A DNA stretch of 8,505 nucleotides from GCA-003244245 sp036266995 (GCA_036266995.1 DATAWX010000034.1:1-8505); one strand, 5' to 3'. Positions 1 through 5,794 are shown, counted from the first letter of the stretch. The notes: a model not told the origin generated them from the sequence alone. Numbers and translations are program-made.

Positions 1-239
1 CGACACCGCAGGAGCGACCGAAACCGGCCCGAGCCACTAGACTCGCCCAACGAACCCACGGCGGTTCCCACCCCGCGACAGCCGCAAGGCCGTGAGTTCC
101 CGCCGAAACCGCTTCAATCCGGCTGAACTCGCGGGAAACCCTGTCCTCCCGAACGTGTCCCCAGCCGCCAGGTAGCGATGAGTAAGGGCTCCGGCCCAAT
201 GGCGTGGTTGTGGGGCCGGTTGATTGTCTGATATGCGGG

Positions 240-261
240 TGATCCCGCCCGGTCGGGATCA
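240..261. repeat. 8-bp inverted repeat with 6-nt loop
   Basis: TGATCCCG at 240-247 is the exact reverse complement of CGGGATCA at 254-261, with CCCGGT between. A second, mutually exclusive pairing (GCCCGGT 247-253 with ACCGGGC 264-270) overlaps it, so the segment could switch between two stems if transcribed. Function unknown. Confidence 0.5.
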
Positions 262-551
262 GAACCGGGCCGTTCCTGCTCGTTCGAGTGGTCTTGGGCT
301 GCCTTGGCTCATCTTCACGATTTCGGAGCCCGATATCGTCGGTGTCGGGTCTCGGCTGGTCGGTCCGAGTGGGATCGCGGAAGGCGCGACTAAGCGCACG
401 CGGCTGGCTTCGCCCGGACGGACCGGCCCGGGTTCATCACGCCGTGGGTTTCCTGAATAGTCACGCTCGGTTACTGTCGGTTGCACTCGCCCGGCCCCGG
501 CGCGTTCCGCCCCGCGTGACACGACGCACTGGTGGGCTGGTCTGCACGAAC

Positions 552-577
552 TCCGGTCGGGCCGCGGCCCGACCGGA
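552..577. repeat. Perfect 26-bp palindrome
   Basis: Bases 552-577 read identically on both strands, centred on CCGCGG between 564 and 565, with no spacer. Pairing stops outside this interval (C551 against T578). A perfect uninterrupted palindrome of this length is well above chance even in GC-rich DNA. It could be a dimeric protein-binding site, a cruciform-forming element or a telomere/origin-type palindrome. It is not a conventional terminator because it has no loop and no T-tract. Confidence 0.75.
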
Positions 578-600
578 TCTGGCGACCGGCAGGCAGCCAG

Positions 601-624
601 TCCCCGGAGGAGAGGTTCCGGGGA
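601..624. repeat. 8-bp perfect stem, 8-nt loop
   Basis: TCCCCGGA (601-608) pairs exactly with TCCGGGGA (617-624) around the loop GGAGAGGT. The loop contains a GGAG Shine-Dalgarno-like element, but no convincing start codon or protein follows it. It sits 23 bp after the 26-bp palindrome and may be part of the same structured region. Confidence 0.55.
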
Positions 625-644
625 TGCGCACAGCGGCCGGTCCC

Positions 645-693
645 GGCGGTGGCGCTGCTCTGGGCGGGGGATGACCTCGGTGGCGCCACCGCC
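645..693. repeat. 11-bp perfect inverted repeat with 27-nt loop
   Basis: GGCGGTGGCGC (645-655) is the exact reverse complement of GCGCCACCGCC (683-693). In an RNA this would form a very stable stem. It closes the cluster of hairpins at 552-693. On the plus strand the right arm is followed by GCCTTTCG, a poor T-tract, so a terminator role is only possible. Confidence 0.55.
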
Positions 694-807
694 GCCTTTC
701 GAGCCAGCCGCTGACCGCTTCTAGAGATTCCCGCCAGCGCAGTCAGCGGGCAGTCGCCGGGCGCCGGTCATCGATCGGTACGCCACGCCGGGCATGCTGT
801 GGTGCGG

Positions 808-2007
808 CTAGGTCCCGGCCGGCGGCCCTTTGTTGATCGAGCTAGTCGAGGTAGTCGCGCAGCGCCTGGCAGCGGGAGGGGTGGCGCAGTTTGGCCATTG
901 TTTGGACTCGATTTGGCGGACCCGTTCCCGGGTGACTCCGTAGACGTGGCTGATTTGTTCTAGGGTGCGGGGTTGGCCGTCGGTGAGGCCATAGCGCAGG
1001 CGGACGATGCCGGCTTCCCGTTCGGTCAGGGTGGCCAGCACGGACTGGAGCTGGTCTTGTAGCAGGGTGGCCGAGACCGCGTCGATCGCGAGGACGGCGT
1101 CGGTGTCTTCGATGAAGTCGCCGAGTTGGGAGTTGCTTTCGTCGCCGATGGTCTGGTCTAACGAGATGGGTTCCCGGGCGTAGTGCTGGAGCTCGAGCAC
1201 TTTGTCCGGGGTGATGTCTAGGTGGGTGGCCAACTCGTGCGGGGTGGGTTCGCGGCCTAGGTCCTGAAGCAGTTCGCGGTGGATGCGGCCCAGTTTGTTG
1301 ATGACCTCGGTCGTGTGTACCGGGATGCGGATGGTGCGGGCTTGGTCGGCCATCGCTCGGGTGATGGCTTGGCGGATCCACCAGGTGGCGTAGGTGGAGA
1401 ACTTAAATCCTTTGGTGTAGTCGAATTTTTCCACCGCGCGGATAAGTCCGAGGTTGCCTTCCTGGATCAGGTCCAGGAAGGGCATGCCGCGGCCGGTGTA
1501 GCGTTTGGCCAGCGACACGACCAATCGCAGGTTGGCTTCCAGTAGGTGGTTTTTGGCGCGCTGGCCGTCACCGACGATCCAGCTCAGATCCCGGCGTAGT
1601 TGCGGGGAGAGTTTCTCGGTCGAGTCTTGGGCCCGGTGCAGCCGCTCGGCGGCATAGAGCCCGGCTTCGATCCGCGCGGCGAGCGCCACTTCCTGCTCGG
1701 CAGTGAGCAGGGCGACCTTGCCGATCTGTTTGAGATATTCTCGTACCGAGTCGGCCGAGGCGGACAGCGTGGCGTCCTTGCGGGCTTGACGCAGCGCCGC
1801 CGACTCCTCCTCGTCCCATAGGAGATCCTCGGGCTGCTCGACTGCGTCCACCGGCTCGGCGAGATCCTCGCCGCCCGCACTGGCTATGGCTAGTGGGGAG
1901 GTGTCAGTGTCATTCGGCGGGTCCAGCAACGCTGGAGGCGGCTCGCCGGCCGGCGCCTGCGCGGTGGTCACTCGGCGGCGGTCAGGATGAGCGGCGACGC
2001 TGGCCAT
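808..2007 (-). CDS. Primary-like (HrdB/SigA-type) sigma-70 factor, frameshifted at its C-terminus
   Basis: The product is an RNA polymerase sigma subunit of group 1/2, directing promoter recognition. From the chosen ATG at 2007 (AGGAGG five bases upstream), residues 1-80 are a variable acidic/proline-rich leader without a recognisable region 1.1. Region 1.2 begins at about 86 (DSVREYLKQIGK). Region 2 spans about 153-231, with NHLLEANLRLVVSLAKRYTGRG, the RAVEKFDYTKGFKFSTYATWWIRQAI -10 recognition segment and ARTIRIPVH. Region 3 follows to about 310. Region 4 carries the helix-turn-helix GVTRERVRQIESK ending at residue 369. There the conserved tail is lost: the frame reads QWPNCATPP and runs on to 808, whereas the next frame encodes TMAKLRHPSRCQALRDYLD and stops at 842. 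Restoring one A in the AAA at 901-903 gives a normal 388-residue protein. An upstream ATG at 2061 is in frame but has a poorer RBS. HrdB-like paralogue versus sole housekeeping factor cannot be settled here; the context favours a paralogue. Confidence 0.93.
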   Translation of the reverse strand: MASVAAHPDRRRVTTAQAPAGEPPPALLDPPNDTDTSPLAIASAGGEDLAEPVDAVEQPEDLLWDEEESAALRQARKDATLSASADSVREYLKQIGKVALLTAEQEVALAARIEAGLYAAERLHRAQDSTEKLSPQLRRDLSWIVGDGQRAKNHLLEANLRLVVSLAKRYTGRGMPFLDLIQEGNLGLIRAVEKFDYTKGFKFSTYATWWIRQAITRAMADQARTIRIPVHTTEVINKLGRIHRELLQDLGREPTPHELATHLDITPDKVLELQHYAREPISLDQTIGDESNSQLGDFIEDTDAVLAIDAVSATLLQDQLQSVLATLTEREAGIVRLRYGLTDGQPRTLEQISHVYGVTRERVRQIESKQWPNCATPPAARRCATTSTSSINKGPPAGT

Positions 2008-2305
2008 CCTCACCTCCTGGACCCGGGTTCGCGGGTGACGACGCGAGATCTCGGGTGACATCCTGTCCGAGCACGAGATGCAGGCGACAAAACTTCGACC
2101 CCCGATCGCCCGGTTTCTCTCTCTCTGGGTAGCTGCCTGTGGACTGTACGGGAAGTCGTCGCTTCTGGCTGGTCAAGTCCTTTCGTGCAGGACAGCTCTG
2201 GCGCCATCGAGGGCTATCGTCAACCACAATCACCATGCTCACCCGACACAGCCACGGCGCCGAAGTCGGACAGTTCCGCTCGGCGGCGTCGAGGAGTGAA
2301 CAGGG
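2008..2305 (-). other. Sigma-gene 5' region, about 300 bp without a gene
   Basis: This is the stretch between the sigma start and the upstream terminator hairpin. It contains a short CT tract at 2117-2126 (a GA-purine run on the sense strand of the sigma gene) and a 10-bp palindrome CGAGATCTCG at 2044-2053. On the minus strand a TTGACC occurs at about 2172-2177, but no well-spaced -10 partner was seen, so a dedicated sigma promoter is not firmly identified. The overlapping open frames on both strands show no protein character. Confidence 0.4.
2013..2018 (-). promoter_or_regulatory. Shine-Dalgarno site of the sigma gene
   Basis: Perfect AGGAGG on the minus strand, five bases before ATG at 2005-2007. 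It decides the start codon in favour of 2007 over the in-frame ATG at 2061, which lacks a comparable site. Confidence 0.8.
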
Positions 2306-2340
2306 AAAGGGGGCCCGGTCGCTTCGACCGAGCCCCCTTT
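2306..2340 (-). terminator. Strong hairpin terminator or attenuator in the sigma-gene upstream region
   Basis: AAAGGGGGCCCGGTCG (2306-2321) and CGACCGAGCCCCCTTT (2325-2340) pair at 15 of 16 positions around a 3-nt loop. Read on the minus strand, the 3' arm ends in CCCCCTTTCCC, a short U-run typical of actinobacterial intrinsic terminators. It begins one base after the TAG of the small ORF at 2341-2403 and lies about 155 nt downstream of the predicted start of the minus-strand promoter at 2502-2530. It could end a short independent transcript or act as an attenuator ahead of the sigma gene 300 bp further on. Confidence 0.7.
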
Positions 2341-2403
2341 CTAGAGGGAATGAACCTGTCTTGATTCCGATGTACGCCAATAATTCGCGGCGACCACCTC
2401 CAT
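2341..2403 (-). CDS. Possible 20-codon leader peptide upstream of the sigma gene
   Basis: ATG at 2403 opens a 20-codon frame starting MEVVAANYWRT and ending in TAG at 2341-2343. An AGGAGGT lies at 2419-2425, but 15 bases upstream, farther than ideal; a weaker GAGG lies nearer. The frame sits inside a predicted transcript that starts near 2495, and its stop codon touches the base of the terminator hairpin. A ribosome halted at the stop would cover the left arm of that hairpin. The peptide resembles nothing I recognise. There is no run of one amino acid that would name an attenuating signal. It may instead be a chance frame in a small RNA. Confidence 0.3.
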   Translation of the reverse strand: MEVVAANYWRTSESRQVHSL

Positions 2404-2501
2404 CGTGACCGTTCCTCAACCTCCTGCGTGTTCTGGTGCACCTACCCTTGCGCTGCCTCGTGCGAGCGCTTCCTGACCTGTCCACTGTGTTGTCGGCGTA
2501 T

Positions 2502-2530
2502 TTTGTAACATCCACCGCCAGGGCTGTCAA
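2502..2530 (-). promoter_or_regulatory. Near-consensus sigma-70 promoter reading toward the sigma gene
   Basis: On the minus strand a perfect -35 TTGACA (2525-2530) is followed by 17 bp and TACAAA (2502-2507). It is preceded by TGT, which makes an extended -10 (TGTTACAAA). This is an unusually good primary-sigma promoter for GC-rich DNA and lies in a local AT-rich patch. The predicted start is near 2495. It drives a leader of about 190 nt into the hairpin at 2306-2340. If readthrough occurs, it would transcribe the sigma gene. Confidence 0.6.
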
Positions 2531-2669
2531 CCCCCAGCGCTACTACCATTTCCCGGGCTCCCGACTCCTTGGAACCGGCCCACCCACGCTTGATCAACTT
2601 CGCCGGGCACCGGCGCGGCGGGAGGACACCGGCTGGCCAGCGGCACTGAGGTGTCAGGGGATCGTCGGC

Positions 2670-2954
2670 TCAGCGGTCACTCGCGTCTCCGCTGGGCTGA
2701 CTGGTGGTCTGTTCGAGGTGGGTGATGCGCTGGTGGGCGGCGGCGAGTTGGTGTTCGAGGCTGACGATGCGGGTCGCGGCGGCCAAGGGCATGTTCTGAT
2801 CGAGCAGGGCGCGGACCCGGGTGGCCAGTGTGAGGTCGGCCCGGCTGTAGCGGCGTTGCCCGCCCGCGGAGCGCCCCGGGCTCAGCAGCCCCGCGGCATC
2901 CAAGCTGCGCAGAAAGGCGGGTTGCACACCGAGCAGCTCCGCGGCGGTACCCAT
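2670..2954 (-). CDS. MerR-family transcriptional regulator (short, HspR-like size), 5' end uncertain
   Basis: This is a DNA-binding regulator of the MerR superfamily. From ATG at 2954 the 94-residue product opens directly in the winged helix-turn-helix (MGTAAELLGVQPAFLRSLDAAGLLSP). The wing GGQRRYS falls at residues 31-37, followed by a linker helix and a C-terminal coiled coil (about 65-82, SLEHQLAAAHQRITHLEQ). There is no room for an effector domain, so it probably senses nothing itself or works with a partner. Short actinobacterial MerR proteins of this type commonly begin with an acidic stretch ending DYPAYTMG. Here the codons before the ATG encode DKLDDIDYPAYT in frame, but no ATG, GTG or TTG in that frame precedes them before the stop at 3066-3068. 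No RBS precedes 2954. The gene may be 5'-damaged or use an unusual start. It reads in the same direction as the sigma gene. Confidence 0.85.
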   Translation of the reverse strand: MGTAAELLGVQPAFLRSLDAAGLLSPGRSAGGQRRYSRADLTLATRVRALLDQNMPLAAATRIVSLEHQLAAAHQRITHLEQTTSQPSGDASDR

Positions 2955-3019
2955 CGTGTAGGCCGGGTAGTCAATATCGTCGAGCTTGTCCGTGGCGCCG
3001 CCCTGGGTCGTGTCACAAA

Positions 3020-3068
3020 TAAGGGGCCCTGACAGCCGCGACGAACCAATGGCTGTCAGGGCCCCTTA
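3020..3068 (-). terminator. 18-bp perfect hairpin, probable terminator upstream of merR
   Basis: Bases 3020-3037 and 3051-3068 are exact reverse complements around a 13-nt loop. On the minus strand the 3' arm runs into CCCCTTATTTG, which is more U-rich than the plus-strand exit (CCCCTTAGCGG). That suggests it terminates a leftward transcript arriving from 3069-3300. It lies 66 bp before the first usable merR start, and the recognisable merR reading frame continues right up to it. Confidence 0.65.
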
Positions 3069-3605
3069 GCGGGGTGGGCTCTCCTTGGGCGGCGGTAGCC
3101 CCACGGGTTATCGCCGCTCGGCCCGGGAGATCCCGAGCCTGGTGATCGCGGTGCGGGAGAGCAACGCACCGTCGCTACCGGTGTCACAGTCCGCGGCTAT
3201 CACCTCCTCGCGAAGGAACAACCTCCTACTGAGTGCACGGCAAAGACTAGAGTGCGCAACACATGTTGTCTACCCCCTGTTTCGAGGAGTTTCGTTGGGT
3301 AGTGGATGATGGCCGGGCCTGACCGCACGTTCACGCCGCGGTAGCAGGCCGCGGAGCGGACACTGCTGGGCGCCCAGCGACCCGGGTCAACGGATCCCGC
3401 AGTCCGCCCGGGCGACCATGGCGGACACCCGCCCAGCGACGCAGCGTCACCCCATCTGGGCCAGTCGACGCAAACCGGACCAGTACTACCCAGCGTCACC
3501 CCCCGGGGGCTCGACCCGTGGTGCCTGGCAACCAGCGCGTTCCCCTTTGTCACCGCCGCATCTGGAGTGAGATCCTATCAAGAACTATCTAGTGCTAGGA
3601 GGAAC
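3069..3605. other. Intergenic region without a confident gene
   Basis: No frame gives a recognisable protein. On the minus strand there are two AGGAGG motifs 18 bp apart (about 3203-3209 and 3221-3227). A small frame from GTG at 3203 to TAA at 3108-3110 (31 codons, containing GALLSRTAITRLGISRAERR) is followed by the hairpin at 3020-3068, so a small leftward transcript is possible but weak. The short palindromic CAACACATGTTG (about 3258-3269) could be an operator. A 12-bp direct repeat, CAGCGTCACCCC, occurs at 3442-3453 and 3491-3502. No tRNA or riboswitch was recognised. Confidence 0.4.
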
Positions 3606-3654
3606 TTTACGGCTGTCCCCGTTGGCGGTAGCATGCTCATACCGCGATAGCGGT
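3606..3654 (+). promoter_or_regulatory. Candidate hsp20 promoter and adjacent palindrome
   Basis: TTTACG (3606-3611), 17 bp, TAGCAT (3629-3634) resemble -35 and -10 elements of the primary actinobacterial sigma. The predicted start falls at the palindrome ACCGC-GATA-GCGGT (3641-3654). The palindrome could be an operator or the base of a 5'-UTR hairpin. No HAIR (CTTGAGT-N7-ACTCAAG) or CIRCE element was seen, so classical HspR or HrcA control is not supported. Confidence 0.35.
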
Positions 3655-3701
3655 GCGTACCTGTCGCGTCGTGCCGACGACCTGGAAGGAGAGAACCCAC
3701 G

Positions 3702-4133
3702 ATGCTGATGCGTACCGACCCGTTCCGGGAACTTGACCGCCTGACCCAACAACTATTCGGCACCAACGGCACCACCACCCGCCCAGCGGTGATGCCCATG
3801 GACGCCTACCGGGACGGCGAGCAGTTCGTCGTGCACTTCGACCTGCCCGGGGTAGACCCGAACTCGATCGACCTCGACGTCGAACGCAACGTGCTCACCG
3901 TCAAAGCCGAGCGCGCCCCCACCTACGGAGACGACGTCGAGCTGCAAGTCGCCGAACGGCCCCGCGGAGTGTTCTCCCGGCAACTGTTCCTAGGCGACAC
4001 CCTCGACGCCGACCGCATCGAGGCGCACTACGACGCCGGGGTGCTGACCCTGCGTCTGCCCATCGCCGAGAAAGCCAAACCCCGCAAGATCGAAATCACC
4101 GGGGGCAGCGGACCCAAGGTGATCAACGCCTGA
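3702..4133 (+). CDS. Small heat shock protein, Hsp20/alpha-crystallin family
   Basis: This is an ATP-independent cytoplasmic holdase chaperone that binds unfolding proteins and keeps them refoldable. The 143-residue length is normal for actinobacterial Hsp20/Hsp18. A short N-terminal arm (MLMRTDPFRELDRLTQQLFG) leads into the alpha-crystallin domain at about 31-123. Visible hallmarks are FDLPGVDPNSIDLDV, NVLTV (63-67), the FSRQLFLGDTLDADRI stretch, and the signature GVLTLRLP (113-120). A C-terminal I-x-I motif (IEI, 130-132) normally docks into a neighbouring dimer in the oligomer. ATG 3702 is preceded by AAGGAG at 3686-3691, ten bases upstream. It is transcribed away from the merR/sigma pair, and a GC-rich hairpin follows its stop. 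Nothing in the sequence suggests damage. Confidence 0.95.
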   Translation: MLMRTDPFRELDRLTQQLFGTNGTTTRPAVMPMDAYRDGEQFVVHFDLPGVDPNSIDLDVERNVLTVKAERAPTYGDDVELQVAERPRGVFSRQLFLGDTLDADRIEAHYDAGVLTLRLPIAEKAKPRKIEITGGSGPKVINA

Positions 4134-4148
4134 CCCGGCACCCACCAC

Positions 4149-4195
4149 GGTCCCCCCGACGCGGCCGAGAAGCCCTCCGGCCGCGTGGGGGGACC
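4149..4195 (+). terminator. GC-rich hairpin after hsp20
   Basis: GGTCCCCCC/GGGGGGACC and ACGCGGCCG/CGGCCGCGT form two stacked 9-bp helices, separated by one bulged G, around a 10-nt loop (4168-4177). It starts 15 bp after the hsp20 stop. It lacks a T-tract, as many actinobacterial terminators do. Since the next gene is on the same strand, it may only partly terminate and act as an mRNA-stabilising or expression-setting structure. Confidence 0.65.
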
Positions 4196-4237
4196 TGCAA
4201 CGTCGCGTGGCCCCCCGAGGCCAGATAGCCAACTGAC

Positions 4238-4262
4238 CACCACAACCGAGCACCACAACCGA
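4238..4262. repeat. Tandem 12-bp direct repeat before the 4304 gene
   Basis: CACCACAACCGA occurs at 4238-4249 and again at 4251-4262, a 13-bp period. It lies 42 bp upstream of the next start codon, in the position of an operator or activator site. It could also be a simple-sequence accident. Confidence 0.5.
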
Positions 4263-4303
4263 CAGCAGACCCCCAGGCCGCCTCCTGGCAAGGAACAACC
4301 ACC

Positions 4304-4666
4304 ATGTCTACATCCATCGATGCGCAGCAGCTGACGACGCTGCTGCGCATCAGCAGCGAACTGGACATCATCGGCGACGTCACCGCCACCGTCACCAACC
4401 CCTCCGAGCTGCTGGCCTGGGCACACGCCCTGCCCGAGCCGACCCTCTGCGCCTGGCGCGCCGAGGACTCCACCAACCGCTATGTCCAGGTCACCGCCGC
4501 CTGCCACCGCAACCCCGTCCACGGCCGGGTCACCGCCGTGCTCACCGGCGACGACCACCGCCAGTTCTGGGCGGCCCTGCTCCCCGACGGTGATCTGGCC
4601 GCCGGCGAGGAACAACTCCTGCCGCTAAGCGCCCTGACCGCCGCCTGGTCGGCCACCTCGCCCTAG
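4304..4666 (+). CDS. Uncharacterised 120-residue protein downstream of hsp20
   Basis: I do not recognise the family. ATG 4304 has AGGAA at 4291-4295 with good spacing, and codon use is strongly G/C at third positions, so it looks like a real gene. The protein is soluble-looking, with no signal peptide or membrane segment, and mildly acidic. It begins with a helical MSTSIDAQQLTTLLRISSEL and has an alternating hydrophobic middle (VTATVTN, YVQVTAACH, GRVTAVLTG) that suggests a small alpha/beta fold. It ends in a leucine/alanine-rich helix (LLPLSALTAAW). It follows hsp20 by 170 bp on the same strand, separated by the hairpin at 4149-4195, so partial co-expression is possible. It converges with the divIVA paralogue 83 bp away. 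No function is proposed. Confidence 0.75.
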   Translation: MSTSIDAQQLTTLLRISSELDIIGDVTATVTNPSELLAWAHALPEPTLCAWRAEDSTNRYVQVTAACHRNPVHGRVTAVLTGDDHRQFWAALLPDGDLAAGEEQLLPLSALTAAWSATSP

Positions 4667-4725
4667 CCCAGTACCACGAACAGGCCCAGCCACTGACACG
4701 ACTCCCGCTATACCACCCACAATGT

Positions 4726-4759
4726 CCGCCGGGATCCCTCCACCTAGGGTCAACGGCGG
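4726..4759. terminator. Possible bidirectional hairpin between convergent genes
   Basis: CCGCCG (4726-4731) pairs with CGGCGG (4754-4759), and inside it CCCT pairs with AGGG. It overlaps the last codons and stop of the leftward divIVA gene and lies 60 bp after the rightward 4304 gene. The convergent position fits a shared terminator, but the stem is interrupted and has no T-tract. Confidence 0.35.
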
Positions 4760-5547
4760 GTCTGGGCATGCGCGCCGAACCCGGAGGCCACCAAGGTCTG
4801 CTGGGTGCGCATCGGGTCAGCTGGCGCGGTGGCCGATCCGCGCCCATCGAGCTCTCGGATCTGAGAGGCCAGGTAGGTCGTCAAGCGAGCACGGTACCCG
4901 CGCTCAAAGGTGCGTAGGTCGTCGAGCGTCTTCTCCAGGGTGGTCTTTTCCTGGCTGAGCGCAGCGATGATCTCGGTGTGCTTACGCGCCGCATCACGCT
5001 CCAGCGACGCGGCCTTGTCCCGGGACTGCCGGTCCAGGGTCTCGGCTCGGGTACGGGCGTCATTGAGCAGGGTCTCGGCCCGGGTCCTGGCCTCGTTGAC
5101 CATGCCGTCGGCCTTCGCTCTGGCCTCGGAGAGCAGCTGCTCAGACTTCATGCGGGCCTGGCTCAACATGCCGTCCGCTTCGGCCTTGGCCTCGCCGGTC
5201 ATCCGATCGGCCATCTCCTGGGCCAGGCCCAGCACCCTGGCGGCTTGAACATTGTGATCACCGCCCAGTGAGGTTTGCTCCCTCATCGGCGGCGGTCCTG
5301 TGGGCATCACCGGCCCGGGTGGCCCGAGCGGGGAAAGGTCAGGGCTGGTGTCGACCGGCGCAGCGCGCAGCTGCTGATCGAGCTGCTCCACCTGGTCGCG
5401 GAGATCGGTGTTCTCCTCGATCAACCGGACCATCTCGGCCTCCACCAGGTCGAGGAAGGCGTCCACCTCGTCCTCGTGGTATCCCCGCTTACCCAGCGGG
5501 GGCTTGCTGAACGCGACGTTGGCAACGTCGGCGGGGGTCAACGGCAT
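4750..5547 (-). CDS. wag31: DivIVA/Wag31-family polar growth protein, stand-alone paralogue
   Basis: This is a cytoplasmic scaffold that binds curved membrane at cell poles and recruits the peptidoglycan elongation machinery in actinobacteria. At 265 residues it matches Wag31 (about 260). The N-terminal membrane-binding domain is textbook: MPLTPADVANVAFSKPPLGK at 1-20, then RGYHEDEVDAFLDLVEAEM, with the first coiled coil to about 61. A proline-rich linker follows (63-90). A long second coiled coil (about 98-235) is built of recurring heptad pairs such as SEARAKADGMVNEARTRAETLLNDARTRAETL. It closes with LRTFERGYRARLTTYLASQIREL, also conserved in Wag31. ATG 5547 has GAGGT six bases upstream. 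The usual chromosomal partners (sepF, yggT, ileS) are absent, so this is probably an additional copy. It may alter polar growth or compete in the polar scaffold. The gene appears intact. Confidence 0.93.
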   Translation of the reverse strand: MPLTPADVANVAFSKPPLGKRGYHEDEVDAFLDLVEAEMVRLIEENTDLRDQVEQLDQQLRAAPVDTSPDLSPLGPPGPVMPTGPPPMREQTSLGGDHNVQAARVLGLAQEMADRMTGEAKAEADGMLSQARMKSEQLLSEARAKADGMVNEARTRAETLLNDARTRAETLDRQSRDKAASLERDAARKHTEIIAALSQEKTTLEKTLDDLRTFERGYRARLTTYLASQIRELDGRGSATAPADPMRTQQTLVASGFGAHAQTRR

Positions 5548-5794
5548 CGGATCACCTCACGCACTCCTCAACTGGTGCCGTGGCCTGGTCTCGTGCCCTC
5601 TGAGGAGCTGGCGGCCGCTACGGTCTCGGATCGACCACTGGCATCCCTAGGAACACCACGAGCAACAGGACCCTAGTGGACAGGTCCAGCCCCCATCTGC
5701 GGTACGGCCCCCGAGCAGGTGGGCGGGGCGTCTTCGGCAGACCCGCGGGAACCCCCACCGCAAAATAGCTGACGCGCTGTGTGGGTGCTAATGG
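5548..5794. other. Intergenic region containing the presumed transposon boundary
   Basis: There is no protein signal; a leftward 63-codon frame (5618-5809) has a hydrophobic tail but no RBS and begins inside the recombination site. Between divIVA and the recombinase site the element's left end should lie. The best candidate is about 5756-5793, which has an A-rich core (GCAAAATAGC) and an inner end GTGCTAATG, loosely like the ACGCTAAG inner end of Tn3-family 38-bp repeats. It lacks the usual outer GGGG, and the partner repeat is outside the window. Confidence 0.3.

Larger units (their letters stand above)
1..807. other. Gene-free stretch rich in inverted repeats
   Basis: No frame in this 0.8-kb stretch gives a protein with recognisable motifs. 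The open frames on both strands overlap each other and are arginine/proline/glycine-rich, as expected of shadow frames in GC-rich DNA. No tRNA T-loop or rRNA-like segment was found. What it does hold is a series of strong inverted repeats at 240-261, 552-577, 601-624 and 645-693, listed separately. It lies downstream of the sigma-factor gene, which is transcribed toward it. A 3' non-coding region, an undescribed structured RNA or a plasmid maintenance region are all possible; nothing decides between them. Confidence 0.55.

Noticed and set aside
2..40. Possible 3' end of a rightward gene (reads DTAGATETGPSH then TAG)
   Set aside because: Only 12 codons are visible, with no motif; too short to distinguish from chance.
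552..577. 26-bp palindrome as an intrinsic terminator of the sigma gene
   Set aside because: It has no loop or T-tract and lies over 260 bp beyond the sigma stop.
2436..3032. 198-codon plus-strand frame
   Set aside because: It lies opposite the MerR gene and runs through the hairpin; composition is that of an antisense shadow.
3200..3553. 117-codon minus-strand frame
   Set aside because: No RBS, no recognisable motif, glycine/arginine/proline composition; it crosses short direct repeats and probably does not code.
3601..3623. GGAAC...CGTT resembling an ECF/SigH-type promoter before hsp20
   Set aside because: The spacer is only 14 bp, too short for the SigH/SigR or SigE consensus.
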